Source: Amycolatopsis camponoti (lineage in GTDB: Bacteria; Actinomycetota; Actinomycetes; Mycobacteriales; Pseudonocardiaceae). Taken from it: DNA of 64,000 bases. The notes below the pieces were generated by a model, which was given only the letters and a program-made list of their open reading frames with translations, did not search any database and was not told where the DNA came from. Positions 9,301 through 16,638 of the stretch are shown piece by piece; position 1 is the first letter of the stretch; the number at the start of each line of letters is the position of its first letter. The translations under genes were made by a program, and so were the position numbers. The stretch covers positions 3,266,501 through 3,330,500 of the forward strand of contig NZ_CABVGP010000001.1 in NCBI RefSeq assembly GCF_902497555.1. Reading direction: 5' to 3'.

Positions 9301-9987
9301 AACTTCACCAACGGCACGCGCAACTCGCGGGTGTTCAACTCGTCCTTCCGCACCACCGGGGACGACTCGCTCGCGGTGTGGGCCAACCAGTACGTGAAGG
9401 ACCCTTCCACCGACATCGGGCACGACAACGTGTTCACCAACAACACGATCCAGCTTCCCTGGCGCGCCAACGGGATCGCGGTCTACGGCGGGTACGGCAA
9501 CCGGATCGAGAACAACCTCGTCTACGACACGATGAACTACCCGGGCATCATGCTGGCGACCGACCACGACCCGCTGCCGTTCTCCGGGCAGACGACGATC
9601 GCCAACAACGCCCTCTACCGTTGCGGCGGCGTGTTCTGGGGCGAGCAGCAGCAGTTCGGCGCGATCACGTTCTTCGCGCAGGGCAAGGACATCCCGGGGG
9701 TGACGCTGCGGGACACCGAGATCCACGACTCGACCTACGACGGGATCCAGTTCAAGACCGGGGGCGGAGTCGTGACCGCGGCGGTCTCGAACGTCAAGAT
9801 CGACCGGTCGGACAACGGTGCGGGCATCCTCGCCATGAGCGGCGCCCGGGGCAGTGCGACGCTGACGAACGTGACGATCTCCGGTTCGGCGAAGGGTGAC
9901 GTCGTCATCGAACCGGGCTCGCAGTTCGTGATCAACGGTGCCCCGATCCCGGCCGTGGTCGCGTCGGGACGGCGTAGCGGGAAGTGA
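6319..9987 (+). CDS. Secreted multidomain alpha-1,3-glucanase/mycodextranase-like enzyme (GH87)
   Basis: 1222 residues with a signal peptide (about 1-35). Domain order: discoidin/F5-8C (about 43-175), fibronectin III (177-260), second discoidin (270-412), two CARDB-like beta domains (414-630), a CBM-like domain beginning YTEYEAESAQYQG (632-790), then a C-terminal right-handed beta-helix starting ITEYGAVPNDGVDDAPAI. In the helix D992 (ADGIN) is followed by D1015 and D1016 (GDDS); that 23/24-residue spacing equals the catalytic Asp trio reported for GH87 alpha-1,3-glucanases. The expected role is extracellular hydrolysis of fungal or streptococcal alpha-1,3-glucan, with the discoidin domains binding polymer. 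ATG 6319 is chosen because the signal peptide starts there. Ends at a terminator. Confidence 0.82.
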   Translation: MTRTRLSRLVAGFLAVGLSVAGLSLASAASGPPASSAAAAAEVPLTRTVSASSALPGYPVANAVDGNQATYWESANNAFPQWIQADLGSAKSLSRIVLKLPTGWEARTQTLAVRGSSDGATFTDLVAAAGYVFTPNANTVTIPVTASTRYVRLNVTANSQWPAAQLSEFELYGLDTGDTQPPTAPANLALTEPAAGQVKLTWSASTDDVGVTGYTVYRDGTAVTTVTATTFTETRPAGTRVEYFVRARDAAGHESADSGHVVRQGTQAGQNLAAGKPIEASSSVFSFVAANANDNNTGTYWEASGQSSTLTVKLGANADLDQVVVKLDPDTAWGARTQTFEVLGRDQGATAFTSLKARADYRFDPAGNQNTVTIPVGGRTADVRLQFSANSGAPGGQVAEFQVFGAPAPNPDLVVTGTTWTPANPTETSQVTVSATVKNAGTAAAGATTATVSLGGTVVGNAAVGALAAGASTTVTVNAGTRPQGTYSVSATVDPANTIVEQDDTNNTFTAPTPLVIAQAPGPDLEVTGITSNPAAGAAVSFTVAVHNRGTSGAGASVTRLTAGATTLTGATGAIAAGATANAAISGTWTATTGGATLTATADSTNTVAETNESNNDLSRAIVVGRGAAVPYTEYEAESAQYQGQLLQTDPLRTFGHTNFATESSGRQSVRLANQGQYVEVTSTNQANSIVVRNSVPDAAAGGGQDYTLSLYVNGTFAQKLTLSSTHSWLYGTTDDPEGLTNRPGGDARRLFDESHALLAQSYPPGTKFKLQRDNGDNAAYYVIDLVDLEQVAPALPKPAECTSITEYGAVPNDGVDDAPAIQRAVTDDQNGKIACVWVPEGQWRQEAKILTDDPTVPNGGGQYNQIGISNVTIKGAGMWRSQLYSLIQPQDAGTINHPHEGNFGFDIDKNTQISDLAIFGSGRIRGGDGNAEGGVGLNGRFGTGTKISNVWIEHANVGVWVGRDYSNKPELWGPADGLEFSGMRIRDTYADGINFTNGTRNSRVFNSSFRTTGDDSLAVWANQYVKDPSTDIGHDNVFTNNTIQLPWRANGIAVYGGYGNRIENNLVYDTMNYPGIMLATDHDPLPFSGQTTIANNALYRCGGVFWGEQQQFGAITFFAQGKDIPGVTLRDTEIHDSTYDGIQFKTGGGVVTAAVSNVKIDRSDNGAGILAMSGARGSATLTNVTISGSAKGDVVIEPGSQFVINGAPIPAVVASGRRSGK

Positions 9988-9988
9988 C

Positions 9989-10018
9989 GGAAGGGGGGTG
10001 CCGCGGCACCCCCCTTCC
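9989..10018. terminator. Strong bidirectional terminator
   Basis: Perfect palindrome with 14-bp arms, GGAAGGGGGGTGCC and its complement, around a 2-nt centre. It begins one base after the GH87 stop and abuts the stop of the convergent oxidoreductase gene. Confidence 0.85.
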
Positions 10019-11164
10019 TCACGCGTCGACCAGGTGCTTCCGCAGTGATTCCTGGCGCCGGCGGTCCTTGACCCACCACTTCCGGGCCCCGGGCTTGCGG
10101 GCCTCGTACGCCAGCTGCCTGACGATGCTCGCACAGATGAGCTCCTTGACCTTCGCCCCGGGCCGGCCGCTGATGCGGAGCCGGATCGCGGTGTCGTCGC
10201 GGCGGGAGAACTGGAAGATGCCGGCGCGGCGCCCGAGGCTCAGGCACAGTCCGGCGAACCCGACGTCGGCCGGGGCGGGACGCGTGCCCGCGAGCCGGCT
10301 GAGCACGGTCTCGGCCGCCTGCGGGCCGAGCTGGATCGCCGACTGGCAGCCCATCCGGTACGGCAGGTCGGACGGCGCCGCCGCGTCACCGGCCGCGACG
10401 ATGCGGTCGTCGTCCACGCTGGTCAGCGTCTCGTCCGTGCGCAGGCGGCCCAGGGCGTCGGTGCTCAACCCGCTGCGCGCGGCCAGGTCCGGCACACCGA
10501 AACCGGCGGTCCAGACGGTCACCGGGCTCGGCAGCTCGCGGCCGTCGGCGAGCCGCACGGCATCGCGCGTCACCGCGCTCACCACCGCGTCGACGAGCAC
10601 GGTCACACCCAGCTTCGCCAGCCGCGCGGCCACCGCGTGCCGGCCGCTCGGGTGCAGGGACGGCCCGAGCTCCCCGCCGCAGACCAGCGTCACGGCGCGG
10701 CCCGCTTCCGCCAGTTCGGCCGCGGTCTCGATCCCGGCCGGACCGGCTCCGACGACCGTCACCGCGGACGCGGCGTCGAGGACCGGCCGCAGCTGCCGGG
10801 CCTCCTCGAAAGTCGTGACGGGGTAGGCGAATTCGGGCACCGTCGCGCCGGTGCTGCCCACGGCGTAGATCAGGTAGTCGTAGGCCAGCGTGCGGCCGCC
10901 GGCCAGGGTCACGGCGCGCGCGGTCGCGTCGATCGCGGTCACGCTGTCCACGACCAGCCGGACGCGCTCGGCGAGGACGTCGCCGTAGGCCACGACCGCG
11001 TCGCCGGAACCGGCGGCGAGCTGGTGCAGGCGGATCCGCTCGACGAACCGCGGCCGCGGGTTGACCAGGGTGACGGCGACGTCGTCGCGCCGGGTCAGGC
11101 GGTTGGCGGCCATGACGCCGGCGTATCCGCCGCCGATCACGACCACTTCGGTGGGCTCGGTCAT
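10019..11164 (-). CDS. NAD(P)/FAD-dependent oxidoreductase, NDH-2-like
   Basis: 381 residues. The N-terminal FAD-binding Rossmann motif VVVIGGGYAGVMAANRL and a second dinucleotide motif VTVVGAGPAGIETAAELAEAG mark the two-dinucleotide-binding-domain flavoprotein superfamily. RIVAAGDAAAP is the C-terminal FAD-contact strand. Length and order fit type II NADH dehydrogenase-like or ferredoxin-reductase-like proteins (AIF group). No disulfide CxxC is present, so it is not a thiol reductase. GAAGGAG sits 6 nt before the ATG. The small gene at 11237-11476 lies 72 bp upstream in the same direction and may be cotranscribed. Confidence 0.85.
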   Translation of the reverse strand: MTEPTEVVVIGGGYAGVMAANRLTRRDDVAVTLVNPRPRFVERIRLHQLAAGSGDAVVAYGDVLAERVRLVVDSVTAIDATARAVTLAGGRTLAYDYLIYAVGSTGATVPEFAYPVTTFEEARQLRPVLDAASAVTVVGAGPAGIETAAELAEAGRAVTLVCGGELGPSLHPSGRHAVAARLAKLGVTVLVDAVVSAVTRDAVRLADGRELPSPVTVWTAGFGVPDLAARSGLSTDALGRLRTDETLTSVDDDRIVAAGDAAAPSDLPYRMGCQSAIQLGPQAAETVLSRLAGTRPAPADVGFAGLCLSLGRRAGIFQFSRRDDTAIRLRISGRPGAKVKELICASIVRQLAYEARKPGARKWWVKDRRRQESLRKHLVDA

Positions 11165-11236
11165 GGTGTCTCCTTCGATGCCGGGTTCGGCATGGAGACA
11201 CCGCGGGGCCGCGCGCTGTGACAGCTGTGGTTCAGC

Positions 11237-11476
11237 TCACGCGCCGGTCGGCGACCGGGTCCACTGCAGGGCCGAGTGCCAGGCGGCGATGAGCGCCTCG
11301 TCGTCGGCGAAGCTCGGGCAGGTCCCGACCGGGACCCACGCCTGTTCGACGGCTTCGCCGTCTTCGACGCGCAGGACGGTCACCCCGGCGTATTCCAGTA
11401 CTTCGCGGCCGTGCCCGGCGGGGACCGAGACCGCGCGGGTGCCCAGCTGCAGCCGCACCTGTCGTTCGCCCGTCAT
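11237..11476 (-). CDS. Hypothetical small protein (79 aa)
   Basis: Starts at ATG 11476 (MTGERQVRLQLGTRAVSV). An upstream in-frame extension to 11584 is possible but has poorer coding character. The product is acidic and soluble, without signal peptide or membrane segment. It ends EALIAAWHSALQWTRSPTGA. No family recognised. It lies upstream of the NDH-2-like gene on the same strand. Confidence 0.55.
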   Translation of the reverse strand: MTGERQVRLQLGTRAVSVPAGHGREVLEYAGVTVLRVEDGEAVEQAWVPVGTCPSFADDEALIAAWHSALQWTRSPTGA

Positions 11477-11692
11477 CGACCCCCGCTCTCCCTGTGATGC
11501 TCGACGGTGGTGTCGCGCACCGGCCGTGATCTGTAACAGCCCAGCGCCCCCGGGTGCGGTGAACGGCAGGAATCGCCCGGTCAATGGCAGGTGAACGACG
11601 AGCGGATGCGTCCGTTCGTGCTAATCCACGTGTGAGAGTGCTCCGGTCCGGTCACCCAGACCCGGGGGAACCGTTCTGGGGGTGCCGAAGAC

Positions 11693-12073
11693 ATGACACG
11701 GGAAAGTTTCGAGTTCGAAGCGGAGCCGGCGCAGATCAGGCTGGTGCGGTCGTGGGTGCGGGAGCGGCTGGCCGCGGGCGACGTGCCGGCCGAGGTGGCC
11801 GCGGACGTCGTGCTGATCACGGGGGAGCTGGCGACGAACGCCGTCCGGCACGCCGCCGGGCCCCTGCGGGCCCTGCTGATCCGGGCCGACGCCTCGGTGT
11901 GGGTCGGCGTCGAGGACGCCGGCGGGTCCGCCTGGTTCGACCCGGTGCTGCCCGAAGCCGCGCCGGCGGGGACCGGGCTCACCCTGGTCGCCGCGTGCTC
12001 CGACCGGCGCGGCCTCTTCCACCGCCGGGACGGCGGCAAGACCGTGTGGGCCGAGATCCCGCTCGCTTCCTGA
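11693..12073 (+). CDS. ATP-binding protein, anti-sigma-factor kinase-like (HATPase_c_2)
   Basis: 126-residue stand-alone GHKL ATPase domain. ITGELATNAVRHA (residues 42-54) is the N-box with the Mg-binding Asn, VEDAGG the G1 box, and GTGLTLV the G2 region. Such single-domain actinobacterial proteins resemble RsbW/SpoIIAB-type anti-sigma kinases, but neither a sigma factor nor an anti-anti-sigma partner is adjacent, so the partner is unknown. Convergent with the protease gene downstream. Confidence 0.85.
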   Translation: MTRESFEFEAEPAQIRLVRSWVRERLAAGDVPAEVAADVVLITGELATNAVRHAAGPLRALLIRADASVWVGVEDAGGSAWFDPVLPEAAPAGTGLTLVAACSDRRGLFHRRDGGKTVWAEIPLAS

Positions 12074-12082
12074 ACCGGCCGG

Positions 12083-12961
12083 TCAGCCGGTCTGCTCGCG
12101 GATCCAGTCCGCCACCACGTCGACCCGGGCGATCGTCTCCGCGCCCGGCTGGGGGCACGGCGGCCCGGTGTTGACGATCGCCACCAGGCGCCCGGTGCGG
12201 TCGTTGTCGTCCGAGACGAAGAACGGGCCGCCCGAGTCTTCCGGGCAGGGGCCGTTGTCCACGGTGCGCGTGCCGATCGGCAGCGCCTCCAGGGTCGAGG
12301 AGGCGATGCCCGAGACCCGGAACCGCCCGCGCTTGAGGTGGTCGGACGGGCCGAGCACGGTCGCCGAGTGCGAGCCCCAGCCGGCGAACTGCAGCTCTTC
12401 GCCGACCGACGGGCGCTTCGAGGCCAGCTCCACCGGGGTGATGCCCTCCACCGGCTCGCTGAGCTTCGCCACCGCGAGGTCGTTGACCGGCGACTGGCGG
12501 ACGTCGACGACCACCGCCGTCTGCCCGCCGGGGTCGGTGTCCTTGAGCCGCCCGACCGTCACAGTCATCGTGTACGGCGGCCGGCCGCCGATGCGGGCGT
12601 CCTTGAGGTCGTGGAAGCAGTGCCCGGCCGTGACGACCCACTGCGGCGCCACCAGCGAGCCGCTGCAGGCGCCGTCGCGCACGCCGCCGCCCGGGACCGG
12701 GATGTCCGCCGACGTGAGTTTCGCGTTGAAGGGCAGGATCGGGTCGGGCTTGGGCGTCGTCGGGGCCGGCGGCGGTGGCGCCGGGTCACGGCCCAGTGCG
12801 GTGGTGTCGGGCAGGCTGTGCCCGCCGAGCGCCGCGGCCAGCGCCGGCCCGGCAGGCGCGCCGATGGCGGCGTTGGCGAACGCGATACCGGCCCCCACCA
12901 GCACCGCGACGGCCACGGCCCGCGCGCGGAAGCGGCGCCGTCGATCCGAAATCGTCCTCAC
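12083..12961 (-). CDS. Secreted trypsin-like serine protease (S1 family)
   Basis: 292 residues. An Arg-rich n-region and hydrophobic stretch (RARAVAVAVLVGAGIAFA) form a signal peptide or anchor. A Pro-rich linker (about 60-75) precedes the protease domain. The catalytic triad is intact: H114 in TAGHC, D161 in NDLAV and S243 in EDSGGP. The residue set before DSGGP (GPCPE) differs from classical trypsin, so cleavage preference is open. The GTG at 12961 is preceded by AGGAG at only 1-2 nt, so the exact start is uncertain. Confidence 0.85.
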   Translation of the reverse strand: MRTISDRRRRFRARAVAVAVLVGAGIAFANAAIGAPAGPALAAALGGHSLPDTTALGRDPAPPPPAPTTPKPDPILPFNAKLTSADIPVPGGGVRDGACSGSLVAPQWVVTAGHCFHDLKDARIGGRPPYTMTVTVGRLKDTDPGGQTAVVVDVRQSPVNDLAVAKLSEPVEGITPVELASKRPSVGEELQFAGWGSHSATVLGPSDHLKRGRFRVSGIASSTLEALPIGTRTVDNGPCPEDSGGPFFVSDDNDRTGRLVAIVNTGPPCPQPGAETIARVDVVADWIREQTG

Positions 12962-13006
12962 ACTCCTAATGCACGGATGAGAGGCCGAAATGGTTGTGCG
13001 AGGGAC

Positions 13007-13633
13007 CTACTCGCGCTTGCGCGACGCCGTCGCGATCGCGGGCCACAGCACCGAAACGACCGATTCGGGAATGTCGTCCCGGCTCTCGCCGCGGTAGAAG
13101 GCGGCGAAGTAGCTGCCGAAGCACATCGTCGCGATGGTGTGCTTGTCGACGCCGTCCCGCACCGCGCCGGTTTCCTGCAGCCGGGTCAGCACGTTCTCGA
13201 CCAGCGCGACCCGCGGTTCGACCGCGTGCTCGCGCAGGATCCCGAGCAGCTCCGGCGTGCGGTTCGCCTCGCCGGCGAAGTTGCCCATGAGGACCATGGC
13301 GTCCGGGTTGAAGTAGGCCGGGTCCAGCCGGCGGACGGCTTCGACGAGCGCCTCCCGCGGCGCCATGCTGCTCAGGTCGACGGCGTACATGTCCCGCTGC
13401 TTGCGGAAGCCGTAGTCCAGCGCGTCGACGACCAGCTCGAACTTCGTGCTCCACCGCCGGTAGAGCGTCGGGCGGCTGACCTTCGCGTCCGAGGCGATGT
13501 CACCGATGGTCATGAGCGAATAGCCGTCGCGGACGAGGCGTTCCCGGGTGGCCTGGATGATCGCCTCGTCGAGAGCGGCGTCGCGGGGACGGCCCCCGGG
13601 CCGGGCCGTCGCTTCTTCGCCTGCTCGAGCCAT
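13007..13633 (-). CDS. TetR family regulator, probable controller of the nitrobenzoate module
   Basis: 208 residues. The N-terminal helix-turn-helix reads TIGDIASDAKVSRPTLYRRW, typical of TetR; the C-terminal helical domain is variable and should bind the effector. It is divergent from the PnbB/PnbA-like pair across a 108-bp region holding repeated GTTACGAT elements. By position it should repress those genes, with 4-nitrobenzoate or 4-hydroxylaminobenzoate as a reasonable guess for inducer. Confidence 0.88.
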   Translation of the reverse strand: MARAGEEATARPGGRPRDAALDEAIIQATRERLVRDGYSLMTIGDIASDAKVSRPTLYRRWSTKFELVVDALDYGFRKQRDMYAVDLSSMAPREALVEAVRRLDPAYFNPDAMVLMGNFAGEANRTPELLGILREHAVEPRVALVENVLTRLQETGAVRDGVDKHTIATMCFGSYFAAFYRGESRDDIPESVVSVLWPAIATASRKRE

Positions 13634-13650
13634 GGGAGGAGCCTAGCGGA

Positions 13651-13713
13651 TTCGTTACGATCCCTGTCTGTTAAGTTACGATACTTGACTGTAACGAAAC
13701 GACGGCTTACCTT
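13651..13713 (+). promoter_or_regulatory. Promoter and operator of the pnbBA-like operon
   Basis: TTGACT (13685-13690) and TACCTT (13708-13713) are separated by 17 bp and form a good sigma70-type promoter. TTCGTTAC (13651) and its exact complement GTAACGAA (13691) flank the region, and GTTACGAT occurs twice as direct repeats (13654, 13675) 21 bp apart, two helical turns. One inverted arm overlaps the promoter spacer, as expected for repression by the adjacent TetR protein. Confidence 0.65.
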
Positions 13714-13741
13714 CGGGGCACCCGATCGGGAGGAGCCCACG

Positions 13742-14251
13742 ATGACCACCGCCCAGCAGCTGATCGACCGCAGCGTCCCGTTCCTCGACGCCGTCAAGAA
13801 CCGGACCGCGGGCGGGGAGCTGGAAACCTGGCTCAACGACCACCACGGACCCGGCAGCCCGCTCTACGACGACCTGGCGCGCATGATCACCGACGGCGTC
13901 CGGGCCGGCTGGGCGGCGAACATCGAGGTGGACGGCCCGAAGTACCGGCGCAGCCGGATCGCCGACCCCCTGGACGTCCTGAACTGGTTCAGTGTCACCG
14001 CCGTCTACATGGACAGCGTCGAGCCCTACCGCGGGCAGTACCACCAGCACCCGTACGGCGAGCTCAACCTGGTGGTGCCGCTCGACGCGAGCGCGAAGCT
14101 GCGGGGCCCGCGCGGCTGGAGCGGCCCGGGCTGGACCGCCCCGGGTCCGGGGAGCCACCACTACCCGGAGGTCAAGGGCGGCGCCCTGATCGCCCTCTTC
14201 TTCCTGCCGGCGGGCCGCATCTCCTACGACATCACGCCGCCGGCCGAGTGA
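13742..14251 (+). CDS. pnbB: 4-hydroxylaminobenzoate lyase-like protein (DUF4863, PnbB family)
   Basis: 169 residues. The C-terminal half is a small cupin-like beta domain with the pattern I recall for PnbB: FSVTAVYMDSV, then HQHPYGELNLVVPL, then PGSHHYPEVKGGALIALFFLP. His and Glu of HPYGE are probable metal or substrate ligands. PnbB converts 4-hydroxylaminobenzoate to protocatechuate plus ammonium. Assignment rests on remembered family pattern and on the overlapping nitroreductase gene, which would supply the substrate. ATG 13742 follows GGAGGAG-type sequence. First gene of the operon. Confidence 0.78.
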   Translation: MTTAQQLIDRSVPFLDAVKNRTAGGELETWLNDHHGPGSPLYDDLARMITDGVRAGWAANIEVDGPKYRRSRIADPLDVLNWFSVTAVYMDSVEPYRGQYHQHPYGELNLVVPLDASAKLRGPRGWSGPGWTAPGPGSHHYPEVKGGALIALFFLPAGRISYDITPPAE

Positions 14252-14946
14252 GCACCACCGTCGAGGAGGCGCTGCTGACCCGCCGCAGCTGCCGCGCGTT
14301 CCGGCCGGACCCGGTGCCGCGCGCGGAGGTGGAGCGGCTGCTGGACCTGGCGGCGCGGTCGGCCAGCAACTCCAACAGCCAGCCGTGGCGGGTGCACGTG
14401 CTCACCGGCGCGGCGAAGGCGGCGCTGAGCGCGGACCTGCTGGGCGCGCACGACGAGGGCCGCCGCTCGGCCGGGGAGTTCGCCTACCAGCCCGGCGCGG
14501 ACCAGTGGCGCGAACCGTTCCGCTCGCGCCGCCGCCGGTTCGGCGAAGGGCTCTACCGCGACGCGCTCGGCATCGAGCCCGGCGACGCCGCCGGCCGCGC
14601 CGGGCACCACCGGCGCAACTACGACTTCTTCGGCGCCCCGGTCGGCATGGTCGTGACGGTCAGCCGGCTGCCCCTGCAGGGCGCGCTGGTCGACGCGGGC
14701 CTGTTCCTGCAGGCGCTGATGCTGGCGGCGCGCGGAGCCGGCCTGCACACGTGCGCGCAGGCGTCGCTGCTCGACTACCACCCGATCCTGCGCCGGCACC
14801 TCGGTGTGCCGGCCGATCACGTGATCGTCTGCGGGATCGCGCTCGGGTACGCCGACGAAAGCCACCCGATCGCCGGTCACCGCACGACCCGCGAGCCGGT
14901 GTCGGCGTTCGCGACCTTCCACGGTGCCCTCGACGACCCGGGCTGA
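14248..14946 (+). CDS. pnbA: Nitroreductase (PnbA-like)
   Basis: 232-residue FMN-dependent nitroreductase. RRSCRAFRPDPVPRAEVERLL is split across the FMN-binding N-terminus and SASNSNSQPWRVHVL is the family signature contacting FMN phosphate; GIALGYADESHPI lies near the C-terminus. The GTG start overlaps the lyase stop by 4 nt (GTGA), so the two are translationally coupled. In Pseudomonas 4-nitrobenzoate catabolism PnbA reduces the nitro group to hydroxylamino and PnbB finishes to protocatechuate; the same logic fits here. No protocatechuate dioxygenase is in the window. Confidence 0.85.
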   Translation: MSTTVEEALLTRRSCRAFRPDPVPRAEVERLLDLAARSASNSNSQPWRVHVLTGAAKAALSADLLGAHDEGRRSAGEFAYQPGADQWREPFRSRRRRFGEGLYRDALGIEPGDAAGRAGHHRRNYDFFGAPVGMVVTVSRLPLQGALVDAGLFLQALMLAARGAGLHTCAQASLLDYHPILRRHLGVPADHVIVCGIALGYADESHPIAGHRTTREPVSAFATFHGALDDPG

Positions 14947-14948
14947 CG

Positions 14949-15827
14949 TCAGGGGCGCCGCCCCACCTCGTCGACGTAGGTCTTCACCATCACGGCGCTG
15001 TCCTCGGTACCCAGGAACTGGTACGTCGTGGCGTCGAAAACCAGCACGATCGGCTGCGCCTTCGGCGAGGAGCCCGGGGGCACCGGAAACCTGATCCCGA
15101 CGCCCGGGCGGCCGGCGCCGTCGGTGACGTGGTCCAGGGCCGTCAGGCCCGGCACCTTCGCCGCCGCCTCGAACAGCGCCGCGTAGGACGCCGGCTGGAG
15201 GACCTGCTCGTAGGCGAGGGTGTAGACGGCCTTGCCGATGTAGGTGGCCCGGCCGTCGCGATCGGCCTCCTTTCCGTAGAGGTAGGCCAGCATCGCGTCG
15301 GCCGTCGTCGGCAGGTCCGTCCGGTAGACCGACTCGGGTACGCAGTCCTCGAGCGTCCCTTCCGCGCGCGGGTCGTTCGTGCCGTACATCGGCGCCTTGC
15401 CGTTGCGGCAGCCACCTTCCTTGGAGTTGCCGATCAGGCTGTCCCGGGTGCCGTCGACCGAGAGCCAGACCTCGCGGTTAGGGGGAATGGCGTATTCGGT
15501 CTTCACGTACAGGAACTGATCCGGGCGCGGCGGCTTGGCCGGCTCCTTCAGGGCGCTGCTCGCCGCTTCGGTCAGCACCTTGACCGGGTCGGCGTGCGCG
15601 ACGCCGGCGCCGATGCCCACCCGATCGGCCGGCGCGAGCGCGACGACCGCGGTGATCGCCGCGGCCAGGCCGATCGAGGCGCCGGCGGCCCAGAACAGGC
15701 GCCGGGACCGGTGCGGCCGTTCGCCGCGGGCCGCGGCCAGCAGTCGCTCCCGGGCCGGGGTGAGGTGCTCCGCCGGCGCGAAGCCGATGGTGTCCGCGCG
15801 GTCGCGGATCAGGTCGAGCTCATCCAT
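14949..15827 (-). CDS. CU044_5270 family protein, sigma-factor-linked membrane protein
   Basis: 292 residues. The N-terminus (about 1-45) is cytoplasmic, then one membrane segment (LFWAAGASIGLAAAITAVVAL, residues about 44-64) and a long extracytoplasmic domain. Architecture and the sigma-factor neighbour match the actinobacterial CU044_5270 family, proposed to act like anti-sigma factors or sensors but not well characterised. The start overlaps the stop of the upstream sigma gene by 8 nt, so the pair is coupled. Its 3' end lies two bases past the convergent nitroreductase. Confidence 0.8.
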   Translation of the reverse strand: MDELDLIRDRADTIGFAPAEHLTPARERLLAAARGERPHRSRRLFWAAGASIGLAAAITAVVALAPADRVGIGAGVAHADPVKVLTEAASSALKEPAKPPRPDQFLYVKTEYAIPPNREVWLSVDGTRDSLIGNSKEGGCRNGKAPMYGTNDPRAEGTLEDCVPESVYRTDLPTTADAMLAYLYGKEADRDGRATYIGKAVYTLAYEQVLQPASYAALFEAAAKVPGLTALDHVTDGAGRPGVGIRFPVPPGSSPKAQPIVLVFDATTYQFLGTEDSAVMVKTYVDEVGRRP

Positions 15828-16410
15828 GGCTGAAGGTCTCCTTCACGAGGTCGAGGGCGCCGAGCTCGGCGCGGACGCGGGTGCGGGCGCGGTTGAGCCG
15901 CGATTTCACGGTGCCGACGGGGATGCCCAGCGCTTCGGCGACCTCCTGGTAGCCCAGCCCTTCCGCGGCGACGAGCAGCAGGACGTCCCGCTCGCGCGGA
16001 CGCAAGGCGGCCAGCGCCCGGTCGAGGTCCGCGCCCAGCGCCTGGGCACTGACCCGGTCGGCGACCCGGTCGGCGTGGCCGTCGTCCACGGCGGGCGGCC
16101 CGACGGCCAGGCGGAGCTTCAGCTCCCGCACTTCGGCCCGCCACCGGCGCGAGACGAGGTTGGTGGCGATGCCGTAGAGCCAGGGCCGGGCGTCCGGCCG
16201 CGTGAGGTCGAACTTCGCGCGCTTGCCGAACGCGATGAGGAAGGTGTCCGCGAGGACGTCGTCCGCCGCGGTCGGGCCCAGCCGCCGGACCAGATAGCGG
16301 TGGATGTGCCGGGCGTGGCGGTCGAAGATGACCGCGAACAGGCTCGGCTCCTGCCGTGACCGCGCGATCACGCTCGCGTCGCCGTCGGCTTCGGTGTCTT
16401 CCGGGGTCAT
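15820..16410 (-). CDS. ECF RNA polymerase sigma factor
   Basis: 196 residues from ATG 16410. Region 2 (FAVIFDRHARHIHRYL and DDVLADTFLIAF) binds core polymerase and the -10 element; region 4 (LRPRERDVLLL, then YQEVAEALGIPVGTVKSRL) is the -35-binding helix-turn-helix. There is no extra C-terminal domain. A GTG at 16452 would add 14 residues but lacks a better ribosome site. Overlap with the CU044_5270 gene implies a sigma/regulator pair; the 16411-16638 upstream stretch has no other gene. Confidence 0.88.
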   Translation of the reverse strand: MTPEDTEADGDASVIARSRQEPSLFAVIFDRHARHIHRYLVRRLGPTAADDVLADTFLIAFGKRAKFDLTRPDARPWLYGIATNLVSRRWRAEVRELKLRLAVGPPAVDDGHADRVADRVSAQALGADLDRALAALRPRERDVLLLVAAEGLGYQEVAEALGIPVGTVKSRLNRARTRVRAELGALDLVKETFSHG

Positions 16411-16638
16411 CGCCCGCCTCTCGCTGCGCAGAGTGTCATCTGCTGTTCTCACCGTTGCGGGAACGGGTTCCGGGGAGGGCGGTGAAAGTGAGCCAGGTCA
16501 CGATGGTCGCTGTTTCTCGAGAACGTGAGCCGACGGCCGCCGCGCTCACCATGTGGAACGCCGCCATGTCCGGGAATAGCTCCGCGATGATCCGGTTGAC
16601 CAGGGACGGACCCTCGCGAGCCCGGACGGAGCCACCCG

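Noticed and set aside
6183..10134. Very long open frames on both strands across the GH87 gene
   Set aside because: They are high-GC shadow frames: composition is Arg/Gly/Ala-rich, they lack ribosome sites, and the GH87 frame explains the region with recognisable domains and a signal peptide.
14949..16410. Calling the CU044_5270 protein a proven anti-sigma factor
   Set aside because: It lacks a recognisable zinc-finger anti-sigma domain; only its linkage to the ECF gene and single membrane segment support such a role.
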